Of a DNA stretch of 64,000 bases, positions 12,201-23,681 are shown piece after piece. The stretch is from the NCBI GenBank assembly GCA_030248065.1, contig JASAMV010005235.1, positions 62,001-126,000 on the forward strand. Direction: 5' to 3'. Numbering within the stretch: the first letter of the stretch is position 1; each line of letters begins with the position of its first letter. This stretch comes from Rhynchonema sp. JSB1_4 (taxonomy: Eukaryota > Nematoda > Chromadorea > Monhysterida > Xyalidae). A program made the translations under genes and the position numbers. The notes under the pieces were generated by a model that was given only the letters and a program-made list of their open reading frames with translations, did no database searches and was not told the DNA's origin.

Positions 12201-15200
12201 TTCTTTTATGGCATGGTCTCGACCTTTGATCGGAAAATTCCGATGTTGCCGACCAAACGTAAACAACAACTTAAACGCGTTTCACGCTACAACAATATCA
12301 TAAATCACTAGCGGATATCGCACTGATTCATTATTGTGTGGCATTTGGGGTATAAAGACGCGAACTTTCAAACAAGCACCAGCAGAAAATAACTTTTGAT
12401 CAAAAATGAGACAAACGCAGTGGATAATGACTTTTTGCATATGGCCCCCTCCTTTGGCCAACAGCTGCATCCGCCACTCTGTCATCACGCATTCTTATCT
12501 CCCCGGCCTGATGTTTCAGCCCTCGTATGTATGGACATGGCCGCGTGCACGTCGCTGGATTCAACTGAAATCTGTGGGCACGCTGATTTCTGCAAAGTGA
12601 TCACACCGACGTTCGATGAAAACAACGTCACAATCGCTATGGCAACGTCGGAACGCGTCTGCACCAACGACGATCAAATGTGTCATTGTGACTGTTCTAG
12701 TGGTTGGTGGTATGCTGCTAGGTTAGAACTCGCGCGTTGAAACACTATGTGATCCCAATGCGGATTTGGCTGCTGACTTATGCTTGGAAGGACTTAAACG
12801 GAAAACTCGAGTGCTAGAATGTAACGAAAGCTAAGTGTCGTTTCACACCTTTCAAAATGATTGGGTACTCTTTACACTCGCCATTATAGTTTTAGAATTA
12901 CTGAGTGTAACTTTATTCTGCGAGCCCTCATCTACACTTGTGTCGAATTTTGTTAGTTTCTGCTCATTGGCCGGAATGGCGAAAAAGCTTGCAATCCACA
13001 AATTAATTCCAACTAATTCCAATGGAACTAATTCCAATTTCAGCCAAAGGTGTGAATCACTGCGCCGTTGTCGATGGTTCGGATTGCGAGGGTGCGGGCA
13101 AACAGAAATGTGCGCTCCACGGCGGACAATGCAAACCCGTGGAGAAGAGGTGCAATTGTAAAGGTACTGTATATGGAACGAGAAGCATCAAAAATGTTTT
13201 TTCACGTTGCTGTAGCTCCACCAGAATCCCTTCCGATTCACGTATAGGTCCCAACATTGAGCCCGGCTACAACTACGGTCATTGCGATGTACGGGACACG
13301 GCATGTACACATGAAGGTGGCGAATGTCAAAAGGACCGACGCGCCGTTTGTTTGAATCGAGCGCACACGCGCAAATGCGCCAGCAATGATACAAATTGTA
13401 GCTGTCAATGTCCGGGTATGCGTGTTTTTTATGGCTGTTGTTCGTTGAAAAGGATGACGCGTTCTGGGGCCACCATCAGCGAAACATCGGTCAGGTTGAC
13501 GGTGAACAAACATTGGGTGTTTGTTTGACATCAGATATTGAAACTGCTGCTGCTGCTTGTTTTTAACATGCTGTTCTTTTAAGATTAATTATGATTTTCA
13601 GTGTGTCGCGAAGGCACCCGTTGCGATCCAGACACATTGGACTGTGGCGCAGGCGCTTGTTTGAATTCGGCGTTGACACGACCATGCGACAAAGATGATG
13701 ACCATTGTAGATGTGTGTGTCCAGGTGAGTTGAATTTGTTCACCTTTTGGTTGGAGGTGTCACCGATATTTTTTGTCTTTGTTGCCTCATTTCTGTGACC
13801 CACACAGACACATATGTACCATACACGCGCGTATGTACTTGAGAAGGCCGGAACATCGGTGAGCTATGTATGTACAATCGCTCTCTTCCAGGATTTAGTT
13901 CTCGTTCCAGTTCGAAATGCTCTGTGCGATAATATACAGAAATTTAAAATAACCTGATACATAGTTTAAATTTGTTAACTTGAAAAGAAAATCCATTCGT
14001 TATCCTCCTGAGGCGCTCAATCGATATCTTCATTAAAGGGCTCGGGACACAACCGAAGGAAGGGCAGCAGAGCGTAGTGTTATACATCGTTCGAAAGCAC
14101 TGTGACAGTATATGTCACGCACAAATGTTAAGCTCCTTAGAGATTCACTACCTCTTGGTAGAGCGACTTTTCGTTCCAGAGAAAAGTGAATTTTTTCACA
14201 ACTTGAAACGACCGGTGCAGAAACCCCAAATAAGTTGAAAGTCAAGTAACACGTGGATAGGATTACAACAGCTTCTGGATAACTTATCATGAGAACTTCA
14301 GTCGCTCAAAGCATTGCTTCACTCGGTGAGGGTGCGAAATGTTCCAAAAATCGGCCACATTTTTCGAAAACACAAGTTTGTCTCTAAATTTTGAGGCCGC
14401 GCTTTGTGTTGCAGAAATGAAAATGCAATAGAAAAATAGAGCATTTTCGAAAGTACCAGAAAATAAGGTTTTTAAATTTGGAAACACTTAGATAGCGGCG
14501 TGACAGGCCGAAAAAGACCTAAAAATTGCCACTAAACTGCATAGTTGCAGTCATTGACGGAAATGTGATGTAAATAAGCCACGTATTGCATTGCATTGGA
14601 AACGAGAAAGTCAGATAAACGCACAGTCCAACAATCCAGACAAGTCTCAAGACTTCAACCCCCATGGTCCGGCTGCTGCAGCCACGCCAGCCTGGATAAG
14701 ATATTTGACTATAAGTCGTTACTGTTAAGGATTATTGTACATTTGATAGCATCAAACGATGTAGCTTCAACCTAGCTATCGAACGATATATAACATGCCC
14801 ATACTATCTCTTACTATGGACAACAAACGGTCAAAATTCCGAAATCGGACACGGTGACGTGACGGTTCATTCCAGAATCGTCAAAAAAGCAATTTTTCAA
14901 CCTCTGCCCTTAAGCGTAAGAATTTATTGGGGCTTGTTATATATCATTCGAAAGCCAATCCCGAGATACATTGTTTGGTGCTATCACATTTACAATAGCT
15001 GTTAACAATAAGCATTTATAGCTGAATATCATATTCAGGTTAGTATGGCTGCCCCGAGAGATCTGTGGACGTTGGGGTCTTCGGACCGTGATAGGTTGTT
15101 AAACCAGACGTTTCTCTCAATTTTTTGTTTCGAATCCGATACAATCTGTGGCCTTTATGTGTCACAATTCTGGCGACGAATGTAACCACCTAGTTTAGCG

Positions 15201-15984
15201 CCAATATAATGGATTTTTAGGCCTGTCGCGGAGCTAGCCATGAGTTAAAAAATTTAAAAACCTTATTTTCTGGTACTTTCGACGATGCTCTATTTCCCCA
15301 TTGCATTCATATTTCCGCAGCGCTAAGCGTGGCCTCAAAATTTAGGGACAAACTTGTGTTCTCGACAAATATGGCCGATTTTTGGAACGTTTCGCACCCT
15401 CACCGTGTGAAGCAATGCTTTGAGCGATTGAAGTGGTGATCGTAAGTTGTTCAGAAGCCGTTGTAATCTTATCCACGTGTTACTTGACCTTCACCTCATT
15501 TGGGGTTTCTGCACCGGTCGTTCCAATTTGTGCAAAAATTCACTTTTTTCTGGAACGAAAAGTCGCTCTACCAAGAGATAGCGAAGCTCCAAGGAGCTTA
15601 AAATTTGTGCGTGACATAGGCTGTCGGAATGCTTTCCAACGGTATGTAACAATATGTCCTGCTACCCTTCCTTCGGTTATGTCCCGAGCCCTTTAAGTCA
15701 ACTTTGCGGAAGTTCGTCTGTCAGCAAGCGTACAAACGCGAAGCGCTCGGTGCAATGCGGCTGTAGCGCAGTGCTGCATTGCAACCCCATCCAGGTGGCG
15801 GATCCGGGGTCGGAGCAGTTTTCTGCATTCCATATGTTTTAAAATGTTTCTTCATTTTATCTCAGATTGTACGCATGGTGCTGCGTGTGCCAAGTCGCCC
15901 GACAGTCAAACGTGTGGCGGCCGGCCGCAGTCGTGCAAAAGTCAATGCAGTTGTGTCGCTGATAAGTATATCTTATTCCCTTGA
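9219..15984 (+). CDS. Secreted cysteine-rich protein: ShK-like domains followed by serial EB-like modules
   Basis: The first exon (9,219-9,279) encodes a signal peptide starting MKTLMHFSSIATCLIFTQLS. Probable exons follow near 9,400-9,700 (WPEC...WWCEQR...CCATC, ShK-like), 9,737-9,850 and 9,930-10,005 (less certain). Exons 10,186-10,280 and 10,328-10,472, separated by a 47-nt intron, encode a clear ShK-type domain ending LCRKTCGYC. Single-exon modules then run in series: 10,558-10,656, 10,750-10,854, 11,184-11,363, 11,758-11,892, 12,520-12,702, 13,044-13,163, 13,248-13,415, 13,602-13,724 and a last one at 15,866-15,984. Each starts and ends in phase 1 (except the last, which reads to a stop) and carries a pattern like C-x-D-x-DC...C...CxC(x)C. 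Phase symmetry suggests growth by exon duplication. The modules resemble nematode EB domains; the function is unknown. The long gap before the last exon is a transposon insertion. Confidence 0.75.
10012..10185 (+). mobile_element. Interspersed element R9 (AGCAATAGATCTGCTGGTGG), copy abutting a splice acceptor
   Basis: This block runs from about GTTTGCACGCAGTGATGTTA to ACTGCACTCAGCACA. Other copies are at 57,041-57,170 (minus), 58,078-58,240, 62,427-62,490 and 62,560-62,722, with a fragment at 46,335-46,395. Here it lies in an intron and ends about 20 nt before the TTTCAG acceptor of the ShK exon. Confidence 0.7.
10186..10472 (+). CDS. ShK-type domain split by a 47-nt intron (part of the 9.2-16.0 kb gene)
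   Basis: Exon 10,186-10,280 ends CDDVKNAFGFCTK. Exon 10,328-10,472 continues with NCDSIDALTLCRKTCGYC. Together they give the six-cysteine ShK spacing with its diagnostic C-terminal CxxTCGYC. The intron 10,281-10,327 is GT...AG and only 47 nt. The exact 5' boundary of the first exon is uncertain: TTTCAG at 10,185 or GATCAG at 10,202. ShK domains bind ion channels in some animals and are common in nematode secreted enzymes and surface-coat proteins. No target can be assigned here. Confidence 0.75.
14033..15696. mobile_element. 1.66 kb foldback element flanked by TTAA (piggyBac-type MITE)
   Basis: The element begins AGGGCTCGGGACA immediately after TTAA (14,033-14,036) and ends TGTCCCGAGCCCT immediately before TTAA (15,693-15,696). 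Arms of several hundred bases are complementary, so related peptides appear in opposite orientations at 14,033-14,290 and 15,433-15,696. The text GGTTTTTAAATTT of the left arm reappears inverted near 15,250. There is no transposase frame in the middle. TTAA flanks are the hallmark of piggyBac-superfamily insertion. It sits in the last intron of the EB-module gene. Confidence 0.82.
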
Positions 15985-16550
15985 GTCGCCTATGGATGTT
16001 TTCTCGAGATCATGGTCGTAACAAAATGTTGGCACACACCGCCGTTTTTCTCGTTTTATGTGACTGTATTCTTCTTAATTGTACATCCCTCCTTTCACGT
16101 GAGCGCCTCACCTTTGGTAACCTTCGATTGAAAAGAGAACAGAACAAGAACAAGACATCTTTGGTTGTGATTCGATTTGGCTTTGTGGGCACGCAATGCG
16201 TTAGATCTGTGGATACAGTTTCGGCCCATAATGCCAGACTGTAATGGCGCCCTGGGTCTAAATCGTATCGTTATTGATCTATCATCTTTTGTGCAAACCA
16301 CGTCCACAAGGCAGCACCCAACAGTGCATCTTGGTTATGATTTATCAGGATCAGTACAAAGCTTCCGAAATGCTCGTAAAATATCTATCTATGACCTGAT
16401 TGGACAGTGGTCGTTTTTGCTTAACGAGAGACAAAACCAAAAAATGAATCTGCCTGCACCAGCAAGCTATATAATCACCAGAATAGTCGACCTCCTTGGT
16501 GTTACAATGGTCGATATCAAACTTGATGATCGGATATGATCAGATCGGTC

Positions 16551-17155
16551 TAGGTAGTCACATCACATTAATGTGATTGGGTGGAATTCAGAAAACAAAG
16601 TCAAGCTCACCGTCAAGCTCAACGTCAAAGTTCAACGTCAGATGTTTCGGCGTCACGCTGGCTCGTGCAGCAGTCGCGATTTTCTAAACGAAGGGTCAAT
16701 TTTGACACATTATTGTGCAAGACTGGATGCTTATCTAGCCAAAATATTATTATAGGGATGTAACAGAAGCGTTTTGTGAGAGTATTTCTGAGTTTCATGA
16801 TTTTCTGAAAAGAGGCAAAGAAATGAACAGACGATCACCAACGGGGGTGTAAAAAAATTTGACCACGGTCAATGATCGCCACATTAGTTCAAAACCATTA
16901 GTCAGAAATTATTATAACTCAGAAATAAGCTTCTGAACCGCTTGCTACGTCCTTACAATAACAGTATCCCGAGAAACGCATCCAATCATGCACAATAATG
17001 CGTCAAAATTGACCCTTCGTTTAGAAAATCGCGTCTGCTGCACGAGTCAGCGTGACGCCGAAACATCTGACGTTGAACTTTGACGGTGAGCTTGACTTTG
17101 TTTTGTGAATTCCAGCCATTGGATGTGACTAGGCAGTCACATTGATGTGATGCGA
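16551..17155. mobile_element. Foldback element with GTCAAGCTCAACGTCAAAG arms
   Basis: The arms at 16,590-16,720 and 17,000-17,110 are close complements: GATGTTTCGGCGTCACGCTG against CAGCGTGACGCCGAAACATC, and AAACGAAGGGTCAATTTTG against its reverse. GTCACATCACATTAATGTGA-type text stands at both outer edges. Relatives are at 44,430-44,895 and a fragment at 34,637-34,692. The region 15,985-17,338 otherwise contains no gene I can support. Confidence 0.75.
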
Positions 17156-17338
17156 CTATAGGTATAGTAGTTCTCTTTGCATTACAGGTTTCATATTGAC
17201 GTTTGTCGGTTGATTATAATATGCTTGATTCCGTCAATATGACGATCGATTTGTTTGTCATTTGTAACCGCATTCGACTCTGTTCACTTTATCCAAGAGC
17301 ATCGCTTTGTCGATTCGAATCCGGGAACAAAAATCACC

Positions 17339-19712
17339 ATGCCCGTTATTCAATCCACCATCGTTGTATTGCTACTGCTTTGCTGTTTGGTGACGGTGCG
17401 CAATGTTGCAACGGAGAGGTTCGGTTTGATCAACCATGCTGCATTGCAAATTTCAGAACTAGAAAAAAAACAAAAACAGGGCGGTGCGCACAATAAGCTT
17501 TGCAGCACCGACGAAGAATGCGCATCGATAAAGGTATCGAGCCAAATAGGAGCACCAATCCACTACGAACGAGTGTGCTACACGACATCTGAAAATATCA
17601 GCTATATGGATGCGACGAACCACTGCCAGAAACAGACACCGGATGGATTCGAGAGGGGACAGTTCACCACAATTACCGACAACGACACGGAATTTTTCAA
17701 AATACTGATCAAACAGGTTGGCTGTCATACTTATCGTACAGCAAGTATCTTGAGTAGGCTCATATGACAACAACGCAGATTGGTCTTTTCTGGACTGAAC
17801 ATGTAAGGCCGTATCTACATTCAAGGCACGTGGACTTGGCTGGCTTGGGCATCGATAAATTTTGGTTGACCTGCGGTTTGTGATCGGGGTGGCGCATTGT
17901 AATTTCGCCCAGCGTAAAAGTTGTTCATTTGGCGCAGGGTTAAGCTGGTCGAAATTGGTGCGCCAACTCTATTATCACAAAGTGTACCGCTCATTGCCTG
18001 TGCCCAAGCCAAGCGCATGCCAATACAGGTTTTCCTTCAAAGCTGCAACGGCTTCAAGATGTTTCAGAACCCCAAATGTAGGGAAGACGCCCGTCACACT
18101 GTATTCTGGTCACGTAAGGGCACGTGCAGTGGTGACCACCATCTGTGTTGCGTTCGAAAGTGCGACCGCAAGTACACGACACAAAACTGCGGCATGGCAA
18201 ACTACGCGCTGACCGTGTGCAAATTTGAATTCAAGCAGGGTTGGTGAAGCCTTGGCCTTGCGGTTGGGCTTAGGCGTTGTCCTTCGGGGGGTTGTTTCAG
18301 TGTGGTTGCGGTTAAGATCCTGGGTTATGGTTTGGGAAAGACAAATTATGTATGTACTTTGGGATGGGTGCTGATTCTGGACGCCGGTTTTTTTGGAATA
18401 CTGCGGCGTGGTATATAAATCGTCGTATTTGGCTTGGGACACTTCGGCATATGGTGTCATAATAATTATTCCGCCGAGTAAAAACACCCTTTTCGCAGAG
18501 CCCACAACGACGACCACATTAATGCCTACGACTGCGATGACAACCACCGAAACGACGTCAACAACAACTATTGCGCCTCAAACTACTACCACCGAAAGTA
18601 CAAAGCAGAGTCTTTCTGCCACATATACTTGACTTGTGGAATCACATCCGCCTTAGATTCTGACGGCACCTTTGTATTGTAGTTTTGTATCACAACTTCT
18701 GGTAATTCGATATCGCAACACTATGCATATTTTTGTTAGGTGTACCGACATCTACGTCACCTGCTACAACGACGGTAACCGACACAAGCGAGAAAAGTTG
18801 GTTTTGATATGTGACTATAAGTTGCCGAAATGCGCATTCTTGTTTGCCCCAATAATATGCGGCGATGAATGCGATGATACCCTATTGCACGACGGTTCGT
18901 TACCCGCCATCAAGCATGCGACTTTATTTTGGCACTTCACTTAGGCATCGAGCACACCACGACCTCGCAATTTCAAACGATCTCGACAACAGCAGCAAGT
19001 TCAAGTGAAACATCACCTTACGTCACAACCATCGGGGAAACACCAAGTCGGTTGAAGTTTCGGCAGCAATCAGAGGCTTTATTCCTAATTCAACACCACC
19101 TTGTCAGGCTATCCGACTTCTACGTCCAGCACAGGCTCTCCAACCACTAACGTGACCACAGCCATCGAAAGTGGGTGTGCTTCAAAACACGTTGTGCGCT
19201 TTCCATATGCACTTCAGTTCCTTCAGCCTTATACACTACAGCTATTCAATTCGTGCTTTTGATTTAATGTGTCTTTTCGGCAGTATATTACTATTCCGCG
19301 ACTTTTCAGGCCCGGAAGTTCAGGCCCGACCTTTTCAGGTCCAGTTTTTCCGGCCCCGCCGATTCAGGCCCAGCATATTTGACCCATTTATAGGGTTATG
19401 CTCCAGCCGGGCCTGAATGGCCGGGCCTGAACCTGTGCCCCGGGACCGAACCGTCGCATAATAGTACACCGACCAGCAATTGCGTAGACAATCGCAGGCT
19501 CTACTCCATCGCCAAGTGCCCCATTCCAATTGGACCTGATTATCGTAAGCGTAATCATCGTGGCAATCGCACTGTTTCTGATGGCCATCGGTTGTGTGCT
19601 CGGCTGTTTGTGCGTGAAATGCAGACAAGCGCGGCCACAGCCACCACCAACTGATTTGAATATCGATCAAATTGTGATTCAACCGGCGGCGAAACTTGCT
19701 GAAGGTTGTTGA
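17339..19712 (+). CDS. Type I membrane protein: lectin-like ectodomain, Ser/Thr stalk, TM helix
   Basis: Exon 1 (17,339-17,716) starts in good context (CACCATGCC) with signal peptide MPVIQSTIVVLLLLCCLVTV, then a cysteine-containing region. Fragments at about 17,758-17,870 read IGLFWTE and GTWTWLAWASINFG, resembling the WIGL and GTWxW core of C-type lectin domains, but these two pieces are in different frames. Either an unrecognised small intron or a frameshift lies between. The exon ending at 18,238 carries CCVRKCDRKY and NCGMANYALTVCKFEF. Then come phase 1-1 Thr/Ser-rich exons 18,499-18,597, 18,740-18,796, 18,945-19,046 and 19,108-19,170, typical of an O-glycosylated stalk. Exon 19,498-19,712 gives the helix IIVSVIIVAIALFLMAIGCV, CKCRQARPQPPP-type juxtamembrane text and the stop. 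It is probably a surface receptor or adhesion molecule. The lectin call is moderate. Confidence 0.7.
17880..17968. mobile_element. Short element with CGCCCAGCGTAAAAGTTGTT core
   Basis: About 85 bp with ends GGTGGCGCA and TGC GCCAACT-like complements and the core AGCGTAAAAGTT. A second copy is at 57,298-57,384, where AGCGTAAAAGTT is also present in inverted form. It lies in an intron of the lectin-like gene. Confidence 0.45.
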
Positions 19713-19824
19713 TGCACTGTGATTTATTTTGTTGGGCGCTTCTAGAAGGTACTCCGCATTGAAAAAATTGGCGGTGTGCTGAACATGACCTCTTGTCTAA
19801 GATCACCTAAAAGGTTACAGAGTT

Positions 19825-20002
19825 ATACTCTGACAATTCTTTTGGGAGAAACTTTTCAAACGCGTTGCCTGATCCGTAAAGCGCATGATGCGTGCACTGG
19901 CTATCGCGGTCACGTGACTTCTGCAGCCAGTGCACGCATAACGCGCTTTACGGATCAGGCAACGCGTTTGAAAAGTTTCTCCCAAAAGAATTGCCAGAGT
20001 AT
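19825..20002. mobile_element. Near-perfect hairpin element (ACTCTGACAATTCTTTTGGG arms)
   Basis: The left arm (19,825-19,890) and right arm (19,935-20,002) are almost exact reverse complements (TTGGGAGAAACTTTTCAAAC... CGTAAAGCGC), giving a stem of about 65 bp. Diverged relatives are at 31,508-31,758 and, with related inner text CTGCCTGATCCGTAAAGCG, at 52,860-53,275. Non-coding. Confidence 0.75.
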
Positions 20003-20546
20003 ATGTAATTGTATGTATGTTCAGTCACCAGCGGTCTCGATCTCGAGCCGAGCCAACTCGACCAATGTACAGGTATGTACACAGTTTTGCCATAGCTTAA
20101 ACTTTGGAACCAATAACGTGCATGTTATGTTGCGTGCATCGTTTCATTTCACACTGAGCTGAATTACGCAAAACTACGAACCAGAGACGTGTTGCTGATT
20201 ACACTTCAGAACCGTTCGACCAAGTCAGAAATGAGCAATCAAAGAAGGCCGAACAAAAAAGCAGATCCGAAGACATCTTTAACGATCATGATCATGAGTA
20301 GAAGTGTGCAGTTCTCAAGAATTATTTTGTAGTTACGACACGACTGAAATTAAGGGTATCTTGCTTGTATTGTTGTGTTAAGAATGAGCGTTACACGTAT
20401 ACTCCATGTACAAATCAGCATTCTCTTTGTTTCCCTGTACATATATTCAGCGTCATCTTTTCCACCGATATCACTTCCTTACTATTGTTCTTGGATGGCA
20501 CTTTCAGAACAAAAAGACTGAATGATTTTCGGGTCAAAGCAACCTA

Positions 20547-20915
20547 TAGTATAGTCCAGCCACCAGCTCATGAGACGACTTTTTTTAAAGCTTGCTTGGC
20601 CGCATTCAAAAATGCTCCAGATACACGTGTTTTCGCAAACAAAAGAAAGAGATTGGCTGAGGGAGATGATGACAAGTTCCAGCTGGCTGACCTCAATTTG
20701 CTGCGTGCTTACGCGAACAGCAGCGTCGTTCAGCACACAAATGTTTTGGGAGTCAAAAGGGAATTTACGCACCGAGTGGAGAGCGTGTTTTTAAAAAATA
20801 CGTGCGTTTCTCTTTCTTTCATTTCCGAAATACGTGGAACCGGAACATTGTTGGATCCGCACAAGCCAATTTCAAAAAAAGTCGTCTCATGAGTTCGTGG
20901 CTGGACTATACATAC
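20547..20915. mobile_element. Miniature transposon, ACTCATGAGACGACT family, complete copy
   Basis: The ends TATAGTCCAGCCACCAGCTC (20,551) and GAGTTCGTGGCTGGACTATA (about 20,893-20,912) are inverted, and the body is shared with the 41.6 kb and 51.2 kb copies. The open frame inside recurs in all copies because the DNA is repeated, not because it is a host gene. From 20,915 to 21,387 I see no gene. Confidence 0.75.
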
Positions 20916-21387
20916 ATATGTAACGAGATTTAAATGGCACATTATTTTAGGCATACAGTATATACTACTATGTATACTAGAATTTGACTAGCTCGTTGTG
21001 AAATGATAGCGTGTCATGAAATGTCGATCAAATATACTATCACCTAATAGGCATCCAGCTTGGCATAAAATAATCACTGGGTTCGAGCATTTTTTCCAAC
21101 GTGCTACCGGATCGAGGCCAACCAGCGAAATACGTAACGTCGCCACCCGTCAGGTACGCAATCCACCACGAAAATGTGCCCTGAAATTATTGACTTCACT
21201 TTCATTCGTGTAATTTTTCGACACCAGCCTCATTTGGTTACACGCTTGCATTGCTTGCCGATGGCCTGGCTCAAAGCTTATTGTATCTCGAACTCGAATT
21301 GTATCACGGGTCGATATGTGCAAGGCGAACCTGGTGTTCAAATATGCCAAAAGCCTTACACGCGAAATAGAGTTGTTAGTTAAAACT

Positions 21388-23681
21388 TCACGCCAGGCCC
21401 ATCATCAGGCAAGCCAGCAGCGCCCAGTAGGCCATAAATTGGCCGACTTGATATTTCATAGCCAAATTGCACTATCAATCATTACAATCAAACTGTTGCA
21501 TGTAAGCCTGTTGATGAAGATGTAATGAAAAATCAAAAAATCGATTTAAAGGACAATTATTACCCATATACAAATAGTTTATTCTTATACCAATCACCTG
21601 CGACATGATCGTATGATTTGTCATCGTCAGGACGCCCATGTCGACTTCGCGATAACCGGAATCGACAAAATAAACGTCCTGAAATTAAAATAACGCACTT
21701 GATTGATCTGGAACAATTATGCCGTGTCATCGAAAACTTTTCAGACACCTGAAATTCTTCAAATCGCGTTTGACTCCATCTCATCTCATCGCTCGCCAAT
21801 AGGAACAGAACGTTGGTATATTTGGCCCGGAAATGGTCCATGGCTTTGCTGAAGTTTTCTCGTTTTTTTTACCTTTTGTTCCATGATGATTATAATAATT
21901 TTCATGAAACACCACTGATCCCGCCAATGCATTGCGGGAAACGCTAGTCCAGTTTCAAAATTGACTTCCTTTTTTCGCTGGCTTAGGCTTAGGCTTAGGC
22001 ATAGGCTTATTAGGTTTATGCTTAGGCTGGGGACAAACCCTAAGCAAACCCACAATTCAAAACCTTCTATCACGAAATCGATGATTTACGTTTCTATCGC
22101 TCAAAGCAACTGGACTAGCTTTTCCCAACACATGCCCCACCGATAGTAGCGCATCGGCGCCACCACGTGCCCGTGTTCAATGTTTCGCAGATTCCAGGTC
22201 ATATCGATCCCGTGCCGAACATGGAGTCCGACAAAGGTTAATGTTTCAGTTAGTGCTTCCAGTCTTTGACCGGGAGTCGAGCCATTGGAATACCCGTTTT
22301 CTCGGCTCAGACTGCGGTTTCGCCATTCTTCTATGATTTGAACGAGTCTCTCATGCGCCCTCCTTTGGATATCAGGCAGGAATTCAAATTGCTGCGCAAT
22401 CTGTGCTTGATAGTCAGGGTGGAAATAGCGATAGGATTGGAAATAGGCGTAGAATGTGTGCCTGAAAATACACAAGGTAAAAAGTCGCCTATTGGTGAAT
22501 CATCGCTGGGAAATCAGACGGCTTGGTCAATAGAAAACTTTGTGGCTGGATCGTGTATAGTCAACGCAAATCGTCGACTCTGGCCGTCAACTCAAGCATA
22601 GCCCTGAATGAGTGGGGATTGTACATATGCATGGTATTGGTTGCACAATGACTTTATAAGAATTGGTCAAATTTTTTTCCTGAATCGCAAAGAGGGAAAG
22701 TGACGGGGCAATGACGTTGCGTTGCGTGATCGCACACAAAGCATGTAGTAAAGAGAATGTTTCAGACCTGCGTGTTTTGCTGGTTGATTTGCTGGATTAT
22801 TTTCAGGTGAAAATGTTTTGTGAAAATCACAAATAGCACAGTGGTTTAGAGTGACTGAACGTGAAAATCAGGATAGATTTTGATGAATTCTTATATGGTC
22901 ATTGTGCGACCAATATCAGGGCTCAGTTGACGATATGAGTTGAGCATTAATATATAAGCCAAAATATAAATATTAACATAATAACATAATTAACATTAAT
23001 ATATAAGCCAAAATTGTTGATCGTTTCAATTGTCCAACCTGTGAATTTCCAAATTTTCCACCACCTCTCCATAGAATCGACAACAGTCTCGAAGCGTTGT
23101 CTTATTCCAAGTATGGATCAATTTAGCTGCCAATTCCGGGTCAACCAGCACGGCACCGGTCAGATTGAAGGCACGACGCAGCGGTGTGTCGCCTGATGGA
23201 TCACGGCGATTTCAGACATATGCGCCGGACTGAGACTTGAACTTTCGAATATGCACTCACTTGAAATCAACAACGTCGCGTTGTATCGGATTGAGAGCGC
23301 GTAAAGCGACGCATATTGAAACATTATGTTGCCCTGCCCGGGACTGAACGATATGTTGCCGACAATGTAGTTCCGGTCCGGGACCAGGACTTCGGACTCC
23401 TGAGTGTGGCTGGGAATTTCGGCGGTCGGCCACGGTGGAGCGATTGTAGATTCTTCGCCTGAACAAATTGAATTTTGTTAAAATCTTTCTATTTTTCAAA
23501 ATGAAGCATCAGGTAGCTAGCCTCCTTGTGGAAAGACGCGTATTTTCGACACGACAGCCATATGTTCGATCGGGTCTCTCGTTTCCCATCGAGCATTCGG
23601 TTGAGGCTTGTAACCAATCATACACAACCACACAAGCGCGGTGACGATCACACTCGCTGCCAATTCTGAAGAGCGGAACAT
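21388..23681 (-). CDS. GT11-family alpha-1,2-fucosyltransferase, 7 exons
   Basis: Exons in transcript order are 23,615-23,681, 23,261-23,458, 23,039-23,192, 22,132-22,461, 21,749-21,848, 21,598-21,678 and 21,388-21,471. All phases agree (1,1,2,2,0,0), giving about 337 residues, normal for the family. The N-terminus MFRSSELAASVIVTALVWLC is a short cytosolic tail plus signal anchor, as in Golgi type II enzymes. Exon 2 holds GQGNIMFQYASLYAL, the GT11 G-x-GNxMFQYA motif. Exon 4 holds FVGLHVRHGIDM, the HxRRxD-type GDP-fucose site with His in place of the second Arg. Exon 5 holds NVLFLLASDEMRW and exon 6 holds GVLTMTNHTIMSQ. The final exon does not show the usual GTFGWWxAYL-type ending, only a loose GQFMAYWALL. 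The enzyme would add fucose to galactose ends of glycans. The last exon is the weakest part of the model. Confidence 0.88.
22634..22916. mobile_element. MITE with TTGGTTGCACAATGAC ends, copy 1
   Basis: About 280 bp with inverted ends ATTGGTTGCACAATGACTTT and GGTCATTGTGCGACCAATA. Copies at 29,350-29,630 and 35,265-35,533 are highly similar throughout (GAGGGAAAGTGACGGGG, GATCGCACACAAA). Here it lies in the third intron of the fucosyltransferase gene. Non-autonomous. Confidence 0.82.

Noticed and set aside
14033..15696. Similar peptides on opposite strands at 14.03-14.29 and 15.43-15.70 kb
   Set aside because: They are the two arms of one inverted-repeat transposon, not a duplicated gene pair.
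20482..20892. Conserved open frames in the 20.5, 41.6 and 51.2 kb elements
   Set aside because: Conservation follows from the repeated DNA; there are no transposase motifs and frames differ between copies.
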